From Granulosicoccus sp965214025 (GTDB lineage Bacteria > Pseudomonadota > Gammaproteobacteria > Granulosicoccales > Granulosicoccaceae), in contig CBDCAW010000012.1 in assembly GCA_965214025.1 (NCBI GenBank), positions 124,001-188,000 of the forward strand: 64,000 bases of DNA, given 5' to 3'. The notes below the pieces were generated by a model. The model saw nothing but the letters and a program-made list of their open reading frames with translations. It was not told where the DNA came from and did no database searches. The stretch's first letter is position 1; every line of letters starts with the position of its first letter. The position numbers and the translations under genes were made by a program. Shown one piece after another: positions 53,130-62,487 of this stretch.

Positions 53130-55800
53130 CCATCTGCATGAGACTGGCGAACGTCGGCACCGGCCGCCAGCAGCGCCTGCACGATCTCGGTGTGTCCGGC
53201 CTGCGCCGCCATCAACAACGCGAAGGTGCCGTTGGTCTCGTGCACGCGCTCGACCTCGGCACCGGCCGCCAGCAGCGCCTGCACGCTCTCGGTGTGTCCG
53301 TTCTGCGCTGCCATCAACAGCGCGAAGGTGCCGCTGGTCTCGTTCACGCGCTCGACCTCGGCACCGGCCGCCAGCAGCGCCTGCACGATCTCGGTGTGTC
53401 CGTTCTGCGCCGCCATCAACAGCGCGAAGGTGCCGTTGGTCTCGTTCACGCGCTCGACCTCGGCACCGGCCGCCAGCAGCGCCTGCACGATCTCGGTGTG
53501 TCCGGCCTGCGCCGCCATCAACAGCGCGAAGGTGCCGCTGGTCTCGTTCACGCGCTCGACCTCGGCACCGGCCGCCAGCAGCGCCTGCACGCTCTCGGTG
53601 TGTCCGTTCTGCGCTGCCATCAACAGCGCGAAGGTGCCGTTGGTCTCGTGCACGCGCTCGACCTCGGCACCGGCCGCCAGCAGCGCCTGCACGCTCTCGG
53701 TGTGTCCGTTCTGCGCCGCCATCAACAGCGCGAAGGTGCCGTTGGTCTCGTTCACGCGCTCGACCTCGGCACCGGCCGCCAGCAGCGCCTGCACGCTCTC
53801 GGTGTGTCCGGCCTGCGCTGCCATCAACAGCGCGAAGGTGCCGCTGGTCTCGTTCACGCGCTCGACCTCGGCACCGGCCGCCAGCAGCGCCTGCACGCTC
53901 TCGGTGTGTCCGTTCTGCGCTGCCATCAACAGCGCGAAGGTGCCGCTGGTCTCGTGCACGCGCTCGACCTCGGCACCGGCCGCCAGCAGCGCCTGCACGC
54001 TCTCGGTGTGTCCGTTCTGCGCTGCCATCAACAGCGCGAAGGTGCCGCTGGTCTCGTGCACGCGCTCGACCTCGGCACCGGCCGCCAGCAGCGCCTGCAC
54101 GCTCTCGGTGTGTCCGGCCTGCGCCGCCATCAACAGCGCGAAGGTGCCGCTGGTCTCGTGCACGCGCTCGACCTCGGCACCGGCCGCCAGCAGCGCCTGC
54201 ACGCTCTCGGTGTGTCCGGCCTGCGCCGCCATCAACAGCGCGAAGGTGCCGCTGGTCTCGTTCACGCGCTCGACCTCGGCACCGGCCGCCAGCAGCGCCT
54301 GCACGCTCTCGGTGTGTCCGTTCTGCGCTGCCATCAACAGCGCGAAGGTGCCGCTGGTCTCGTGCACGCGCTCGACCTCGGCACCGGCCGCCAGCAGCGC
54401 CTGCACGCTCTCGGTGTGTCCGGCCTGCGCCGCCATCAACAGCGCGAAGGTGCCGCTGGTCTCGTGCACGCGCTCGACCTCGGCACCGGCCGCCAGCAGC
54501 GCCTGCACGCTCTCGGTGTGTCCGGCCTGCGCCGCCATCAACAGCGCGAAGGTGCCATCGATCGGATCGACACGCTCGACCTCGGCACCGGCCGCCAGCA
54601 GCGCCTGCACGCTCTCGGTGTGTCCGTTCTGCGCTGCCATCAACAGCGCGAAGGTGCCATCGATCGGATCGACACGCTCGACCTCGGCACCGGCCGCCAG
54701 CAGCGCCTGCACGCTCTCGGTGTGTCCGTTCTGCGCCGCCATCAACAACGCGAAGGTGCCGTTGGTCTCGTTCACGCGCTCGACCTCGGCACCTCGGCAC
54801 CGGCCGCCAGCAGCGCCTGCACGCTCTCGGTGTGTCCGGCCTGCGCTGCCATCAACAGCGCGAAGGTGCCGCTGGTCTCGTGCACGCGCTCGACCTCGGC
54901 ACCGGCCGCCAGCAGCGCCTGCACGCTCTCGGTGTGTCCGTTCTTCGCCGCCATCAACAGCGCGAAGGTGCCATCGATCGGATCGACACGCTCGACCTCG
55001 GCACCGGCCGCCAGCAGCGCCTGCACGCTCTCGGTGTGTCCGTTCTGCGCCGCCATCAACAACGCGAAGGTGCCGTTGGTCTCGTTCACGCGCTCGACCT
55101 CGGCACCGGCCGCCAGCAGCGCCTGCACGCTCTCGGTGTGTCCGGCCTGCGCTGCCATCAACAGCGCGAAGGTGCCGCTGGTCTCGTTCACGCGCTCGAC
55201 CTCGGCACCGGCCGCCAGCAGCGCCTGCACGCTCTCGGTGTGTCCGGCCTGCGCTGCCATCAACAGCGCGAAGGTGCCGCTGGTCTCGTTCACGCGCTCG
55301 ACCTCGGCACCGGCCGCCAGCAGCGCCTGCACGCTCTCGGTGTGTCCGTTCTGCGCTGCCATCAACAGCGCGAAGGTGCCGCTGGTCTCGTGCACGCGCT
55401 CGACCTCGGCACCGGCCGCCAGCAGCGCCTGCACGATCTCGGTGTGTCCGTTCTGCGCTGCCATCAACAGCGCGAAGGTGCCGTTGGTCTCGTGCACGCG
55501 CTCGACCTCGGCACCGGCCGCCAGCAGCGCCTGCACGCTCTCGGTGTGTCCGTTCTTCGCCGCCATCAACAGCGCGAAGGTGCCGTTGGTCTCGTGCACG
55601 CGCTCGACCTCGGCACCGGCCGCCAGCAGCGCCTGCACGCTCTCGATGTGTCCGGCCTGCGCCGCCTGCAACAACGCGAAGGTGCCGCTGGTCTCGTTCA
55701 CGCGCTCGACCTCGGCACCGGCCGCCAGCAGCGCCTGCACGCTCTCGGTGTGTCCGTTCTGCGCCGCCATCAACAGCGCGAAGGTGCCTGTAGCATCGTG
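53130..55800. repeat. Ankyrin-coding tandem array, 102-bp unit
   Basis: About 26-27 head-to-tail copies of a 102-bp unit with very few differences, mostly at three spots: the loop NET/HET/DPID, N or A before GH (QNGH/QAGH), and S or I (TES/TEI). Synonymous variation is also rare (GCC/GCT before ATCAACAG). Such identity at the DNA level points to recent expansion and gene conversion. Long open frames on the opposite strand through the array are by-products of its composition. Confidence 0.95.
54784..54799. repeat. 8-bp tandem duplication that switches the ankyrin reading frame
   Basis: CCTCGGCA occurs at 54784-54791 and again at 54792-54799, while every other array unit has it once at this spot. 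On the minus strand the extra copy changes LLAAGAEVERVNET into LLAAGAEVPRSSA and a stop. Removing one copy restores the frame exactly. Slipped-strand mispairing could add or delete it. Confidence 0.9.
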
Positions 55801-58371
55801 CACGGCATTCGCTCGTTTTCGCGCCTCGGTCGGCTCCTCGCCAAGCAGTGCGTTCACGTCTGCCGTCTCACCGTCCTCAGCGCAGGCGATCAGCCATTGA
55901 ACGCGAACGTGCTCGTCCGGATCATTCCTGAGTGATCGCTTGATCAGCTGCTCGGCCCACTCGGCGTCGCCGGCGGCACGCGCGGCGAACGGTAAACGCG
56001 AGCGTGCCGAGTCCCCCCGCACGTCGATCAAAGCCGAATCGAGGCGCTCGAGCAACTGCTCCTTCAACCACGCCTGAAGCTCACCGTCTTCTCCCTCGCC
56101 ACCACCGATCCAGTCGACAGCTAGCGCCGCGTACGCCTCATGATCGTCGGCGGTCCAGGGTAGGTCTGGATATGTCGCCCGAATGTTGTACAGGTTGCGC
56201 AGCCTGGCCTTGTATTCGAGCCGTGGCCGGGCCTTGGCAATCCAGTCCCTTGCCCGCGCCCAGTGCTCAAGAATCGAACGGTGAGGCAGGCGGAAGTAGA
56301 TCTCGTCTGTTGACGTCAGAAGCCGATGATCGCGTAGCGCACTGACCAGTAATACGTAGCGGCTGGCCTGAACCCCGTCACGGCGCAGGTATGACAGGGC
56401 CTCCGGTTCCTTTCTGTCCGAGGCGGCGGCATCGACCAGACGTTGCATCAGCGCGCCGAAGCGCTGCACCTGGTTCTGCTCCAGGGTCCGAGCGCTGAAA
56501 TAGCCCCGAGGGTCTATACCCAGGCGCTTCGCCAGCACTGGCGTCCAGGCCTGCCATGCCCGTTCGCCAAGCCTGCCGATCGCACCGTCGATGCGCGCCT
56601 GCTCCTTGAAGCTGTCCTGATCGAGCCTTCGGTCCGCTTCGCTCCAGCGTCCAGCTCGACCGCGCTCGTTCGCCCAGTGCTCGATTACCAGTCCGAGCGC
56701 GGTGATCAGTTGAGGCAACACCGAGGCGTGCTTCGGGAGGTCGTCGTCGGACGTGCCGTCAGGACGGGGCGCCTCCAAAGTGACGGTGGCAAGCTTGACG
56801 GCTTCGTCGAGCATCTGCTTGAGCAGCGCTGCGCTCGGCGTGAGTCCGTAGTCACCGAGGATGCGACAGATCACTTCCTTGAGCGCCTCCTGGCCGTACA
56901 GCGGCTCGACCCGAAACACAGGCGGACGTTCGACCCGGTCGAGCGGCCAACGCTCGAGGGCGCTTTCGCGATGCAAGCCGAGCACCACGCTTGTTGGGTG
57001 ATCGGAAAGATGAGCGTACGCCTGCTCAAACAACCGCTCTGGAATCGTGTTGACGGAGGCCGGCTCCTCGGCCCGTCCGGCTTGGCCAGCCAACAGCGCG
57101 AGCAGCGCCGCCAAGCGCCACCAGCCCCCCCCAAGGGCGTAGTGCTCGGGCGTCGGCTCGCCGCGCGCCTCCGCGGCCGCCCTGGCCGCACGCCGTGCAA
57201 ACGCCTCGATCTGCTCGGCCTGATCGACGATCAACACCCGCCGGCCTTGGAGTGGCGCACTCGCCGCGCACCACCACGTGAGCGCCGCCTCGAGGTCCGA
57301 TTCGACATCGCCCGTCAACGCCGGCGCGACGGGCACGCTCTCGATCGGTCTCGGTAGCAGCGCCTGCTCAAGCGCCCGAGCCAGTCCAGGCAGCGGATCG
57401 GCACCGAGGAGCTCAATAGGCCCCTCCACGCTGTCGACCAGCCTTCGCGGCTCGACGAGCAGCGCGTGTAGCTCGGGATGGCGCGGCGCGCGATCGGCCG
57501 GGAACCATTCTCCGAGCAACCCCGCCGACAGCAGCGAGGACTTGCCTGCGCCGCTCACACCGAGCACGGGTATCAGCGTATCGCCCTCGATTCGAATCCG
57601 CCGCTCGAGAGCATCGATAGTTTTCGCCCGGCCCGGAAGTCCGCTGCCGCGCCCGCGCGCCTCAAGTCCCGGCAGCGGGTCACGGATCGGGTCGAGCTGT
57701 CCGAGTTTCAGGTGCCAGTAGAGAATCAACCGGCCCTCGCCTTGGAGCGTTTCGGCATCGGCGACCACCGAGATCGAGCCGCTTCGATGTACCTGCAGAT
57801 CCCCAAGCACCCGGTCGAGCCAGACGCGCTGACACGCGTGCCAAGAGCTCGCCGGCGGAGCGCGAGGCGCGTCCACGTGAAATACCCGCAGCGTCGAAGC
57901 GTCGTCCTCGGTGCGCAGCTGCTCGAAAAGCTCAAAGAGGGTTCCGGTCATCGGCACCGTACCGTCGGGTACGACATCGATCCGGTCGAACTGGTGGTCC
58001 GGGTGGTCCTCGCCAAGCAGCGAAAGATAGGGAAAGCCGTGTCCGTCGAGCCACTGCCGCATTCGCTCCCAGCCCTCTGGCGGCGGCGCTACCGGCGAGC
58101 CGATGGTTTCGGCGAAAACGATGAATACAGGGTTGACCTCCGGATCTGAGGTCTTCTGGATGCGGTGTTGGTCGGGGTGTCCACTGTCACGGTAAACCCG
58201 GCCCTCGTAGTCGCGCTTCCAATAATAGAAGTGCTCCGCCGCGCCGGTGGCAGGCAGCTCGGCGAACGTATCGAGCAGAATCTGGGCGTAGCGATCAGCG
58301 TCGTTCGGACACCCGACGAACGGTCCGCGCTCGGGACGATACTCACTATGATGGATAATGCTCACTGCCAA

Positions 58372-58452
58372 CTAACCACCCTTGCATCTCGCGGATACGA
58401 TCAGCCTAACGTATGACTCAACGCCCGAGCAACGCAATTCAGAGCGGTCAAC
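58372..58452. promoter_or_regulatory. Shared divergent promoter region
   Basis: Only 81 bp separate the starts of the ankyrin STAND gene (minus) and the membrane protein gene (plus). AT-richer than both genes. No clear -10/-35 pair could be chosen for either direction. Overlapping promoters would tie the two genes together. Confidence 0.4.
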
Positions 58453-59691
58453 ATGACGTCGGCGCCAAAAGGACCGTACTCGTTTGAGGCTGGGTACACT
58501 CAGACCATGAGTCAAGAGAACAACGAGACAATGGATGAGGAAGACGACGGCCTCCCTGAGCCGTCCCCACAAAAGCGCTCACCATTTCGATCGCCGCTCG
58601 AGGACTGGGAGAACCTCGATGTGCTCGGGCCAAAAGAGGATCGCGATCGCCTGACTCGGCTCTACGGCGAGCGTGCGGCGCGCTTGCTCACGGCGAAGAA
58701 GCTGCGCCGGGTGTTCCGTCGTCACGAGGCGCACGCCAAGCCCGCGCGGCGGCGCTGGCAGGGGCGGGGTGTGCGAGGTGTCGCGCTCGGCACGCTTGGG
58801 CTCTGCGCGGTGGCCATTGTCGCGCTTGTCGATCCCGCAAGCACAGTCGCCCGCCTGCTCGCCGGCGGCGCATCGTTGCTTGCGGCCTTCGGCATCGGCA
58901 CCGGGGTGGTGCAGTCAATGCGTGATCCGTCGAAGAACACCTGGCTCTTTCACCGCTTCGTGACCGAGCGCGTTCGTCAGTTCCAATTCCAGTACGTGCT
59001 TCGCCACCTGAGCGACGCGCTCGAGGGGTTGAGCAGTGACGAGGCGATGGCTGACTTCGAGCGAAAGCGCGACGCGGCGATCGATCGCTTCGAGAGCGTT
59101 TACCTCGATCCGGACAACCACCGCTTCGAGCAGACGCTCGACGACGAAGCCTACCTCGACTCCTGGATTCTCGGCGAACCCGACCGCAGCGTGCCCCCGG
59201 ATGCAGCCCGATCCGAGAATCTGGAGACGATCTTCCGAATGTTCGAGGACCTGCGGATCGGGGTGCAGTACATCTACGCCCACAAGAAACTGATCGCGGG
59301 GCCGCACTCACCGAGCACGCGGGCAGCGGCGGTGCGCCAGCTCGGCAACTGGCTCACCTTCGGGGTAATGGTCGCGACAGTCGTGGCGGGAGCGGCGCTT
59401 TTCGCATTCGGCACCGGATCGAGCCTGGCAATCTTCGCGACGGTGGCAGGCACATGCTGCGCGTCGCTGGTAGCAGCGGTGCGAGTGATGGACGATGGTT
59501 TCGCGTTGCAGGCCGAGTCCGACCGCTACCAGTGGTACAAGCGCTCGCTCGAGATCATCCGAGATCGATTCCGCGACAGCGACAACGCCTCAGAGCGGCT
59601 GCGGTTGCTGCACGAGCTCGAGGCACTGGCATACCGCGAGATGCGCATGTTCCTGATCGACCAGGGACGTACGCGGTTCGTGACGGTGTGA
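58453..59691 (+). CDS. Membrane protein with two 2TM modules, SLATT-like
   Basis: 412 residues. An acidic disordered N-terminus (MDEEDDGLPEPSP) leads to a basic segment and a helix pair at about 108-152 (VALGTLGLCAVAIVALV; LLAGGASLLAAFGIGTGVV). A helical middle follows, then a second pair at about 297-345 (GVMVATVVAGAALFAFG; LAIFATVAGTCCASLVAAV), and a C-terminal helix YQWYKRSLEIIRDRFRDSDN to YREMRMFL. The pairs plus helical tail resemble SLATT membrane effectors. ATG 58507 (MSQENNETMDEE) is an alternative start. It is divergent from the ankyrin STAND gene by 81 bp, suggesting a sensor-effector pair. Confidence 0.65.
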   Translation: MTSAPKGPYSFEAGYTQTMSQENNETMDEEDDGLPEPSPQKRSPFRSPLEDWENLDVLGPKEDRDRLTRLYGERAARLLTAKKLRRVFRRHEAHAKPARRRWQGRGVRGVALGTLGLCAVAIVALVDPASTVARLLAGGASLLAAFGIGTGVVQSMRDPSKNTWLFHRFVTERVRQFQFQYVLRHLSDALEGLSSDEAMADFERKRDAAIDRFESVYLDPDNHRFEQTLDDEAYLDSWILGEPDRSVPPDAARSENLETIFRMFEDLRIGVQYIYAHKKLIAGPHSPSTRAAAVRQLGNWLTFGVMVATVVAGAALFAFGTGSSLAIFATVAGTCCASLVAAVRVMDDGFALQAESDRYQWYKRSLEIIRDRFRDSDNASERLRLLHELEALAYREMRMFLIDQGRTRFVTV

Positions 59692-59805
59692 ACGCGCAAA
59701 CGAGGGAGTGTCAACGTAGATGGGAAAGTCCATGTTTCATAGACACGTAAACCAAAGCGACAGTCATCCAAGAAATGTGTATGCAGGGCGAGCGAAGTGC
59801 GCTGA

Positions 59806-60801
59806 TCAACCCTTCCTGCGCTCGAACCGAATCCGCTCCACCTCTTCAAGCGAGACCTTGTCGGTCGTGCGATCGTAGAGTCCGGTGGTACGCGGATCGG
59901 CGTGGCTGGCCCATTCCTGGGCGACATCAATGCGCCCGCCGTTGCCCATGTAGTTGGTGATACCGGTGGCCCGGAACGAGTGGTTGGAAACGCGGCTCGG
60001 ATCCAGACAGGCTGCCGCCGCGCGGCGCTTGACCATGTGCAGCGCGTTGCGCCGGCTCAGGGCCCGGCCCGTGGCCTGGCCGCTGCGATCCATGCTCTGG
60101 AAGAGCTGATCATCGGGTGCCGCTGCCAGCGCGGTCAGATACGCATCCAGCGTATCCTGTGTACGGTGGTGTGCCAGCTTCGTGGTGGACTTGCCGCCTT
60201 TCTCGGCCAGATCCACATACCAGCGCTTGCCCTTCGGGTAGTAGTCGCGAACTCGGAGGGCGACGGCTGAGGATACCCGTGGCCAGGTGTAAGTCAGCAA
60301 ACAGATGAAGGCGCGATCGCGCAGACCGATCAACGAGTCCGTCGGAATGCTGGCGAGCAGATCGAGGAACTCGTCATCGACCAGCACCGGGGTCTTGCCT
60401 TTGGCGGTAACAATCTTGGGGCCGCTGACGTGGGCCACCGGGTTGCTGGCCACGATCTGACGAACCACCAGAAAATCGAAGGTCTTCGACAACGCGGCGC
60501 GATGTTGCTTCACGCTTGCCGGCGCCAGCTCTTGGCACAGCATTTCGATGTAGGCCGACAGGACCAGCGCATCGATGTCGATCAACGAGGCGATACCGAC
60601 ATCGCTGCACCACCGGTCAAAGCGCTGCCAGGCGCGGCCATAGGCTGCTCGGGTATTGGGATTGCGGATGGTGCCGGTGAAGAAGGTCAGAAACGCATGA
60701 CCGGCCTCGGCGCCGGCGGTGGCCACGATGCACGGTAGTGATGCTGATGCGCTCGGACTCAGCGCTCGGGAGGTGGATTGCGAGTTATCGGGGAGGTTCA
60801 T
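59806..60801 (-). CDS. Tyrosine recombinase/integrase
   Basis: 331 residues. A SAM-like core-binding domain (FLTFFTGTIRNPNTRAAYGR, with LVLSAYIEMLCQELAPASVK) precedes the catalytic domain. Catalytic residues are visible: Arg in TYTWPRVSSAVALRV, Lys region EKGGKSTTKLAHH, HSFRATG, WASHADPRTTGLYDRT (H and nucleophile Tyr). It lacks the extra helix of integron integrases, so it is not IntI. Likely mobilises the element to its right or left. ATG at 60801 (MNLPDNSQSTSRAL) is preferred to the one at 60825. Confidence 0.92.
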   Translation of the reverse strand: MNLPDNSQSTSRALSPSASASLPCIVATAGAEAGHAFLTFFTGTIRNPNTRAAYGRAWQRFDRWCSDVGIASLIDIDALVLSAYIEMLCQELAPASVKQHRAALSKTFDFLVVRQIVASNPVAHVSGPKIVTAKGKTPVLVDDEFLDLLASIPTDSLIGLRDRAFICLLTYTWPRVSSAVALRVRDYYPKGKRWYVDLAEKGGKSTTKLAHHRTQDTLDAYLTALAAAPDDQLFQSMDRSGQATGRALSRRNALHMVKRRAAAACLDPSRVSNHSFRATGITNYMGNGGRIDVAQEWASHADPRTTGLYDRTTDKVSLEEVERIRFERRKG

Positions 60802-60862
60802 GGAGGCGCCCTGCTGATATCCCATAAAAAGGTGTTATGAGATACCAGAACAGAATGAGTCA

Positions 60863-61582
60863 CTATGTGCGTAGGTAGTCAGACCCGACCGTTTCGGACG
60901 GTGCTACGTCGCTGTCATTAGTGCGACCTCGTGTTCCGCGATGCACGTTCGACTCCACGCCACGGACTCGGTAGCAGTTTGCTATGCCGATGTCACTGAT
61001 TGCCGAGAACTTGTGTTCGGTGTAGACCAAACTGTGCGCGGCCAATAAGGCAAGTGCCGACTTGATGTTGGCGCGGCTGATACCGGTTCGCTCGATAATT
61101 TTATCGTAGCTAATAGTGGCTCTATTGTCGGATTCGCTCCGAAACGCACAGAAAAGAAACAACAATTTTAGCGCGTCAAGCTCAGCACGTTTGCGAATAG
61201 TGCAGTCGTGAAAGAACCCGATGGCGACGGCATCGGGATTTTGGTACATCGACTTATAAGGGAACTTGGCCCATCCCCTGGTTGCTGTCGCTTCTGTCAG
61301 TTCGTAGTGACTCTGTTCGACAGTGTCTATGAGATTGCGATTCTTCAAGATCCGCAAACCAGCGGCTATCAAGGTTCGGGATCGATCAGTGGCTCGGGCG
61401 AAATCATCAAACGTTACTCGAGCTATTCCGGTATCCACGTCATAGGCATGCACGATAACCGTCATGCACATTAGCGCAACGGTGTTGGCTGCACGCTCGC
61501 CACCGGTGGCACAAAAGGATCGGAACAGATCCACATCCTGAATCCACCAGGACGGACATCGGCTCCATTCTAGACGCCTCAT
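60863..61582 (-). CDS. Winged-helix protein, possible replication/regulatory factor
   Basis: 239 residues with two helix-turn-helix-like regions: VTFDDFARATDRSRTLIAAG plus LRILKNRNLIDTV, and ISYDKIIERTGISRANIKSA plus LALLAAHSLVYTEH. This paired winged-helix layout recalls plasmid initiators and regulators, but no family is certain. It precedes the recombinase on the same strand by about 60 bp, so the two are probably one operon, with the protein regulating or assisting excision. Confidence 0.6.
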   Translation of the reverse strand: MRRLEWSRCPSWWIQDVDLFRSFCATGGERAANTVALMCMTVIVHAYDVDTGIARVTFDDFARATDRSRTLIAAGLRILKNRNLIDTVEQSHYELTEATATRGWAKFPYKSMYQNPDAVAIGFFHDCTIRKRAELDALKLLFLFCAFRSESDNRATISYDKIIERTGISRANIKSALALLAAHSLVYTEHKFSAISDIGIANCYRVRGVESNVHRGTRGRTNDSDVAPSETVGSDYLRT

Positions 61583-61586
61583 GGTG

Positions 61587-61715
61587 TCAGTTGCGCCTCG
61601 AAATTACATAGACACAGAGTGTCGCCAGACCAATTGCAGCCAGCGCAACGATCATGGCCAACGTTCCTTGAGGTAGCTTCACGAGAACTTCAACGAGCGG
61701 GGTGATATCGAACAT
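61587..61715 (-). CDS. Small single-helix membrane protein
   Basis: A 42-residue protein beginning MFDITPLVEVLVKLPQGTLA with one strong helix (MIVALAAIGLATLCVYVI) and a basic end SRRN. It is first in the run with the winged-helix and recombinase genes (4-bp gap). The frame is open to 61769, but the region before 61715 is polar. Function unknown; holin-like or regulatory roles are possible. Confidence 0.5.
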   Translation of the reverse strand: MFDITPLVEVLVKLPQGTLAMIVALAAIGLATLCVYVISRRN

Positions 61716-61769
61716 AGGGAGATTTGAATTCAGCCTGGATTCGCGTATTTTGCTGAACCCTAGAAACAT

Positions 61770-62106
61770 CTATCTAGAGACAGTTCAGTGCATTTTACTA
61801 CCTAAAATGTAACAATAACCAAAATTATCAATATCTTATAATGCTATTGCATAGTCCGTACTGTACTCTATTATAGTCCACGAAACCGCGATCATGGACC
61901 AAATGTGGGTTCAGTACTAAGAAGGTCTGGAGGGATTACTCATTTTATGCGCTCGACGCCGAACGTGCCGCTTCGGCACGCGAAACCAAGACGATCGCCC
62001 TGCTCGAACGACTTGTCGACGATGACCGGACGGGGCGCGTACTCGCACTGCCCGAGTCGATCGACGTTCGGGTCGGCGGAGCCGACGTCGATGACGAAGT
62101 TCGACA
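61770..62106. other. AT-rich gap and an unassigned open frame
   Basis: 61770-61900 is strongly AT-rich with several TATAAT-like sequences (for example TTATAATGC near 61836) and likely carries promoters. From about 61918 one + frame without a start reads YALDAERAASARETKTIALL and VLALPESIDVRVGGADV. It runs to about 62124, overlapping the truncated YhcG frame. It looks like the end of a real protein, but I cannot name it. Confidence 0.4.
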
Positions 62107-62487
62107 TTGGTCGAGGCCTCGCGCGTCCTGGCTGTTCGTCGCGTCAACGCGCTGATGAGCGCTACCTACTGGGAGATTGGGCAGCAGATCGTGCAGGTCG
62201 AGCAGGACGGTTCCCACCGGGCCGAGTACGACGAGGCTCTGATCGACCAACTGGCGATGGACATGACCGAACGGCTTGGGCGAGGATTCGGCAACACCGA
62301 CCTTCATCAGATGCGAGCGTTCTACCTGGCCTGGCCGCCCGAGCAAATTCGCCAGACAGTGCCTGGCGAATTGCCAGCCACCGTCACCAGACTCTCCGCG
62401 CTACTCGACCACCTACCCTGTGGTCGTGCGCCGGAAGGTCAAGGGATGTGGGTAAAGCTATGCCCGTTACCCCCAAATAAGCCATAG
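62107..62487 (+). pseudogene. YhcG-family (DUF1016) N-terminal domain, truncated
   Basis: Starting VLAVRRVNALMSATYWEIGQ, followed by QQIVQVEQDGSHRAEYDEAL and MTERLGRGFGNTDLHQMRAF. This is the first half of DUF1016_N. After AFYLAWPPEQIRQTVPGELP the frame loses similarity and ends before the nuclease domain. This is the third YhcG remnant in the window. TTG start, uncertain. Confidence 0.75.

Larger units (their letters stand above)
52154..58371 (-). pseudogene. Giant STAND-type ATPase with about 27 ankyrin repeats, frame split by an 8-bp duplication
   Basis: Reading starts at 58371 and stops at 54772; the rest (to 52154) continues in another frame. Deleting one of two tandem CCTCGGCA copies (54784-54799) gives one 2069-residue protein. 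Layout: residues 1-220, unassigned N-terminal domain (weakly DUF4062-like); 244-390, STAND core with Walker A GVSGAGKSS at 271-279 and Walker B VLIVDQAEQ at 379-387; to about 850, winged-helix and helical parts; then ankyrin repeats of 34 residues (core GTFALLMAAQNGHTESVQ); then a (QPED)4 linker and a 210-residue unknown C-terminal domain. Divergent from a membrane protein resembling SLATT effectors. Probably an immune sensor, by architecture only. Confidence 0.85.

Noticed and set aside
53130..55800. CRISPR-like array.
   Set aside because: Units are contiguous 102-bp coding repeats without unique spacers.
53006..55935. Very long open frames on the + strand through the ankyrin array (up to 964 codons), with repeated LGTGRQQRLHALGVS-like or STSAPAASSACTLSVC-like peptides.
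   Set aside because: They arise because the 102-bp unit has no stop in these frames; composition is abnormal, and they lie antisense to well-formed ankyrin repeats continuous with a STAND ATPase.
59806..60801. Integron integrase for the cassette array.
   Set aside because: A complete tyrosine recombinase, but without the IntI-specific insertion near the second catalytic region and over 30 kb from the attC sites.
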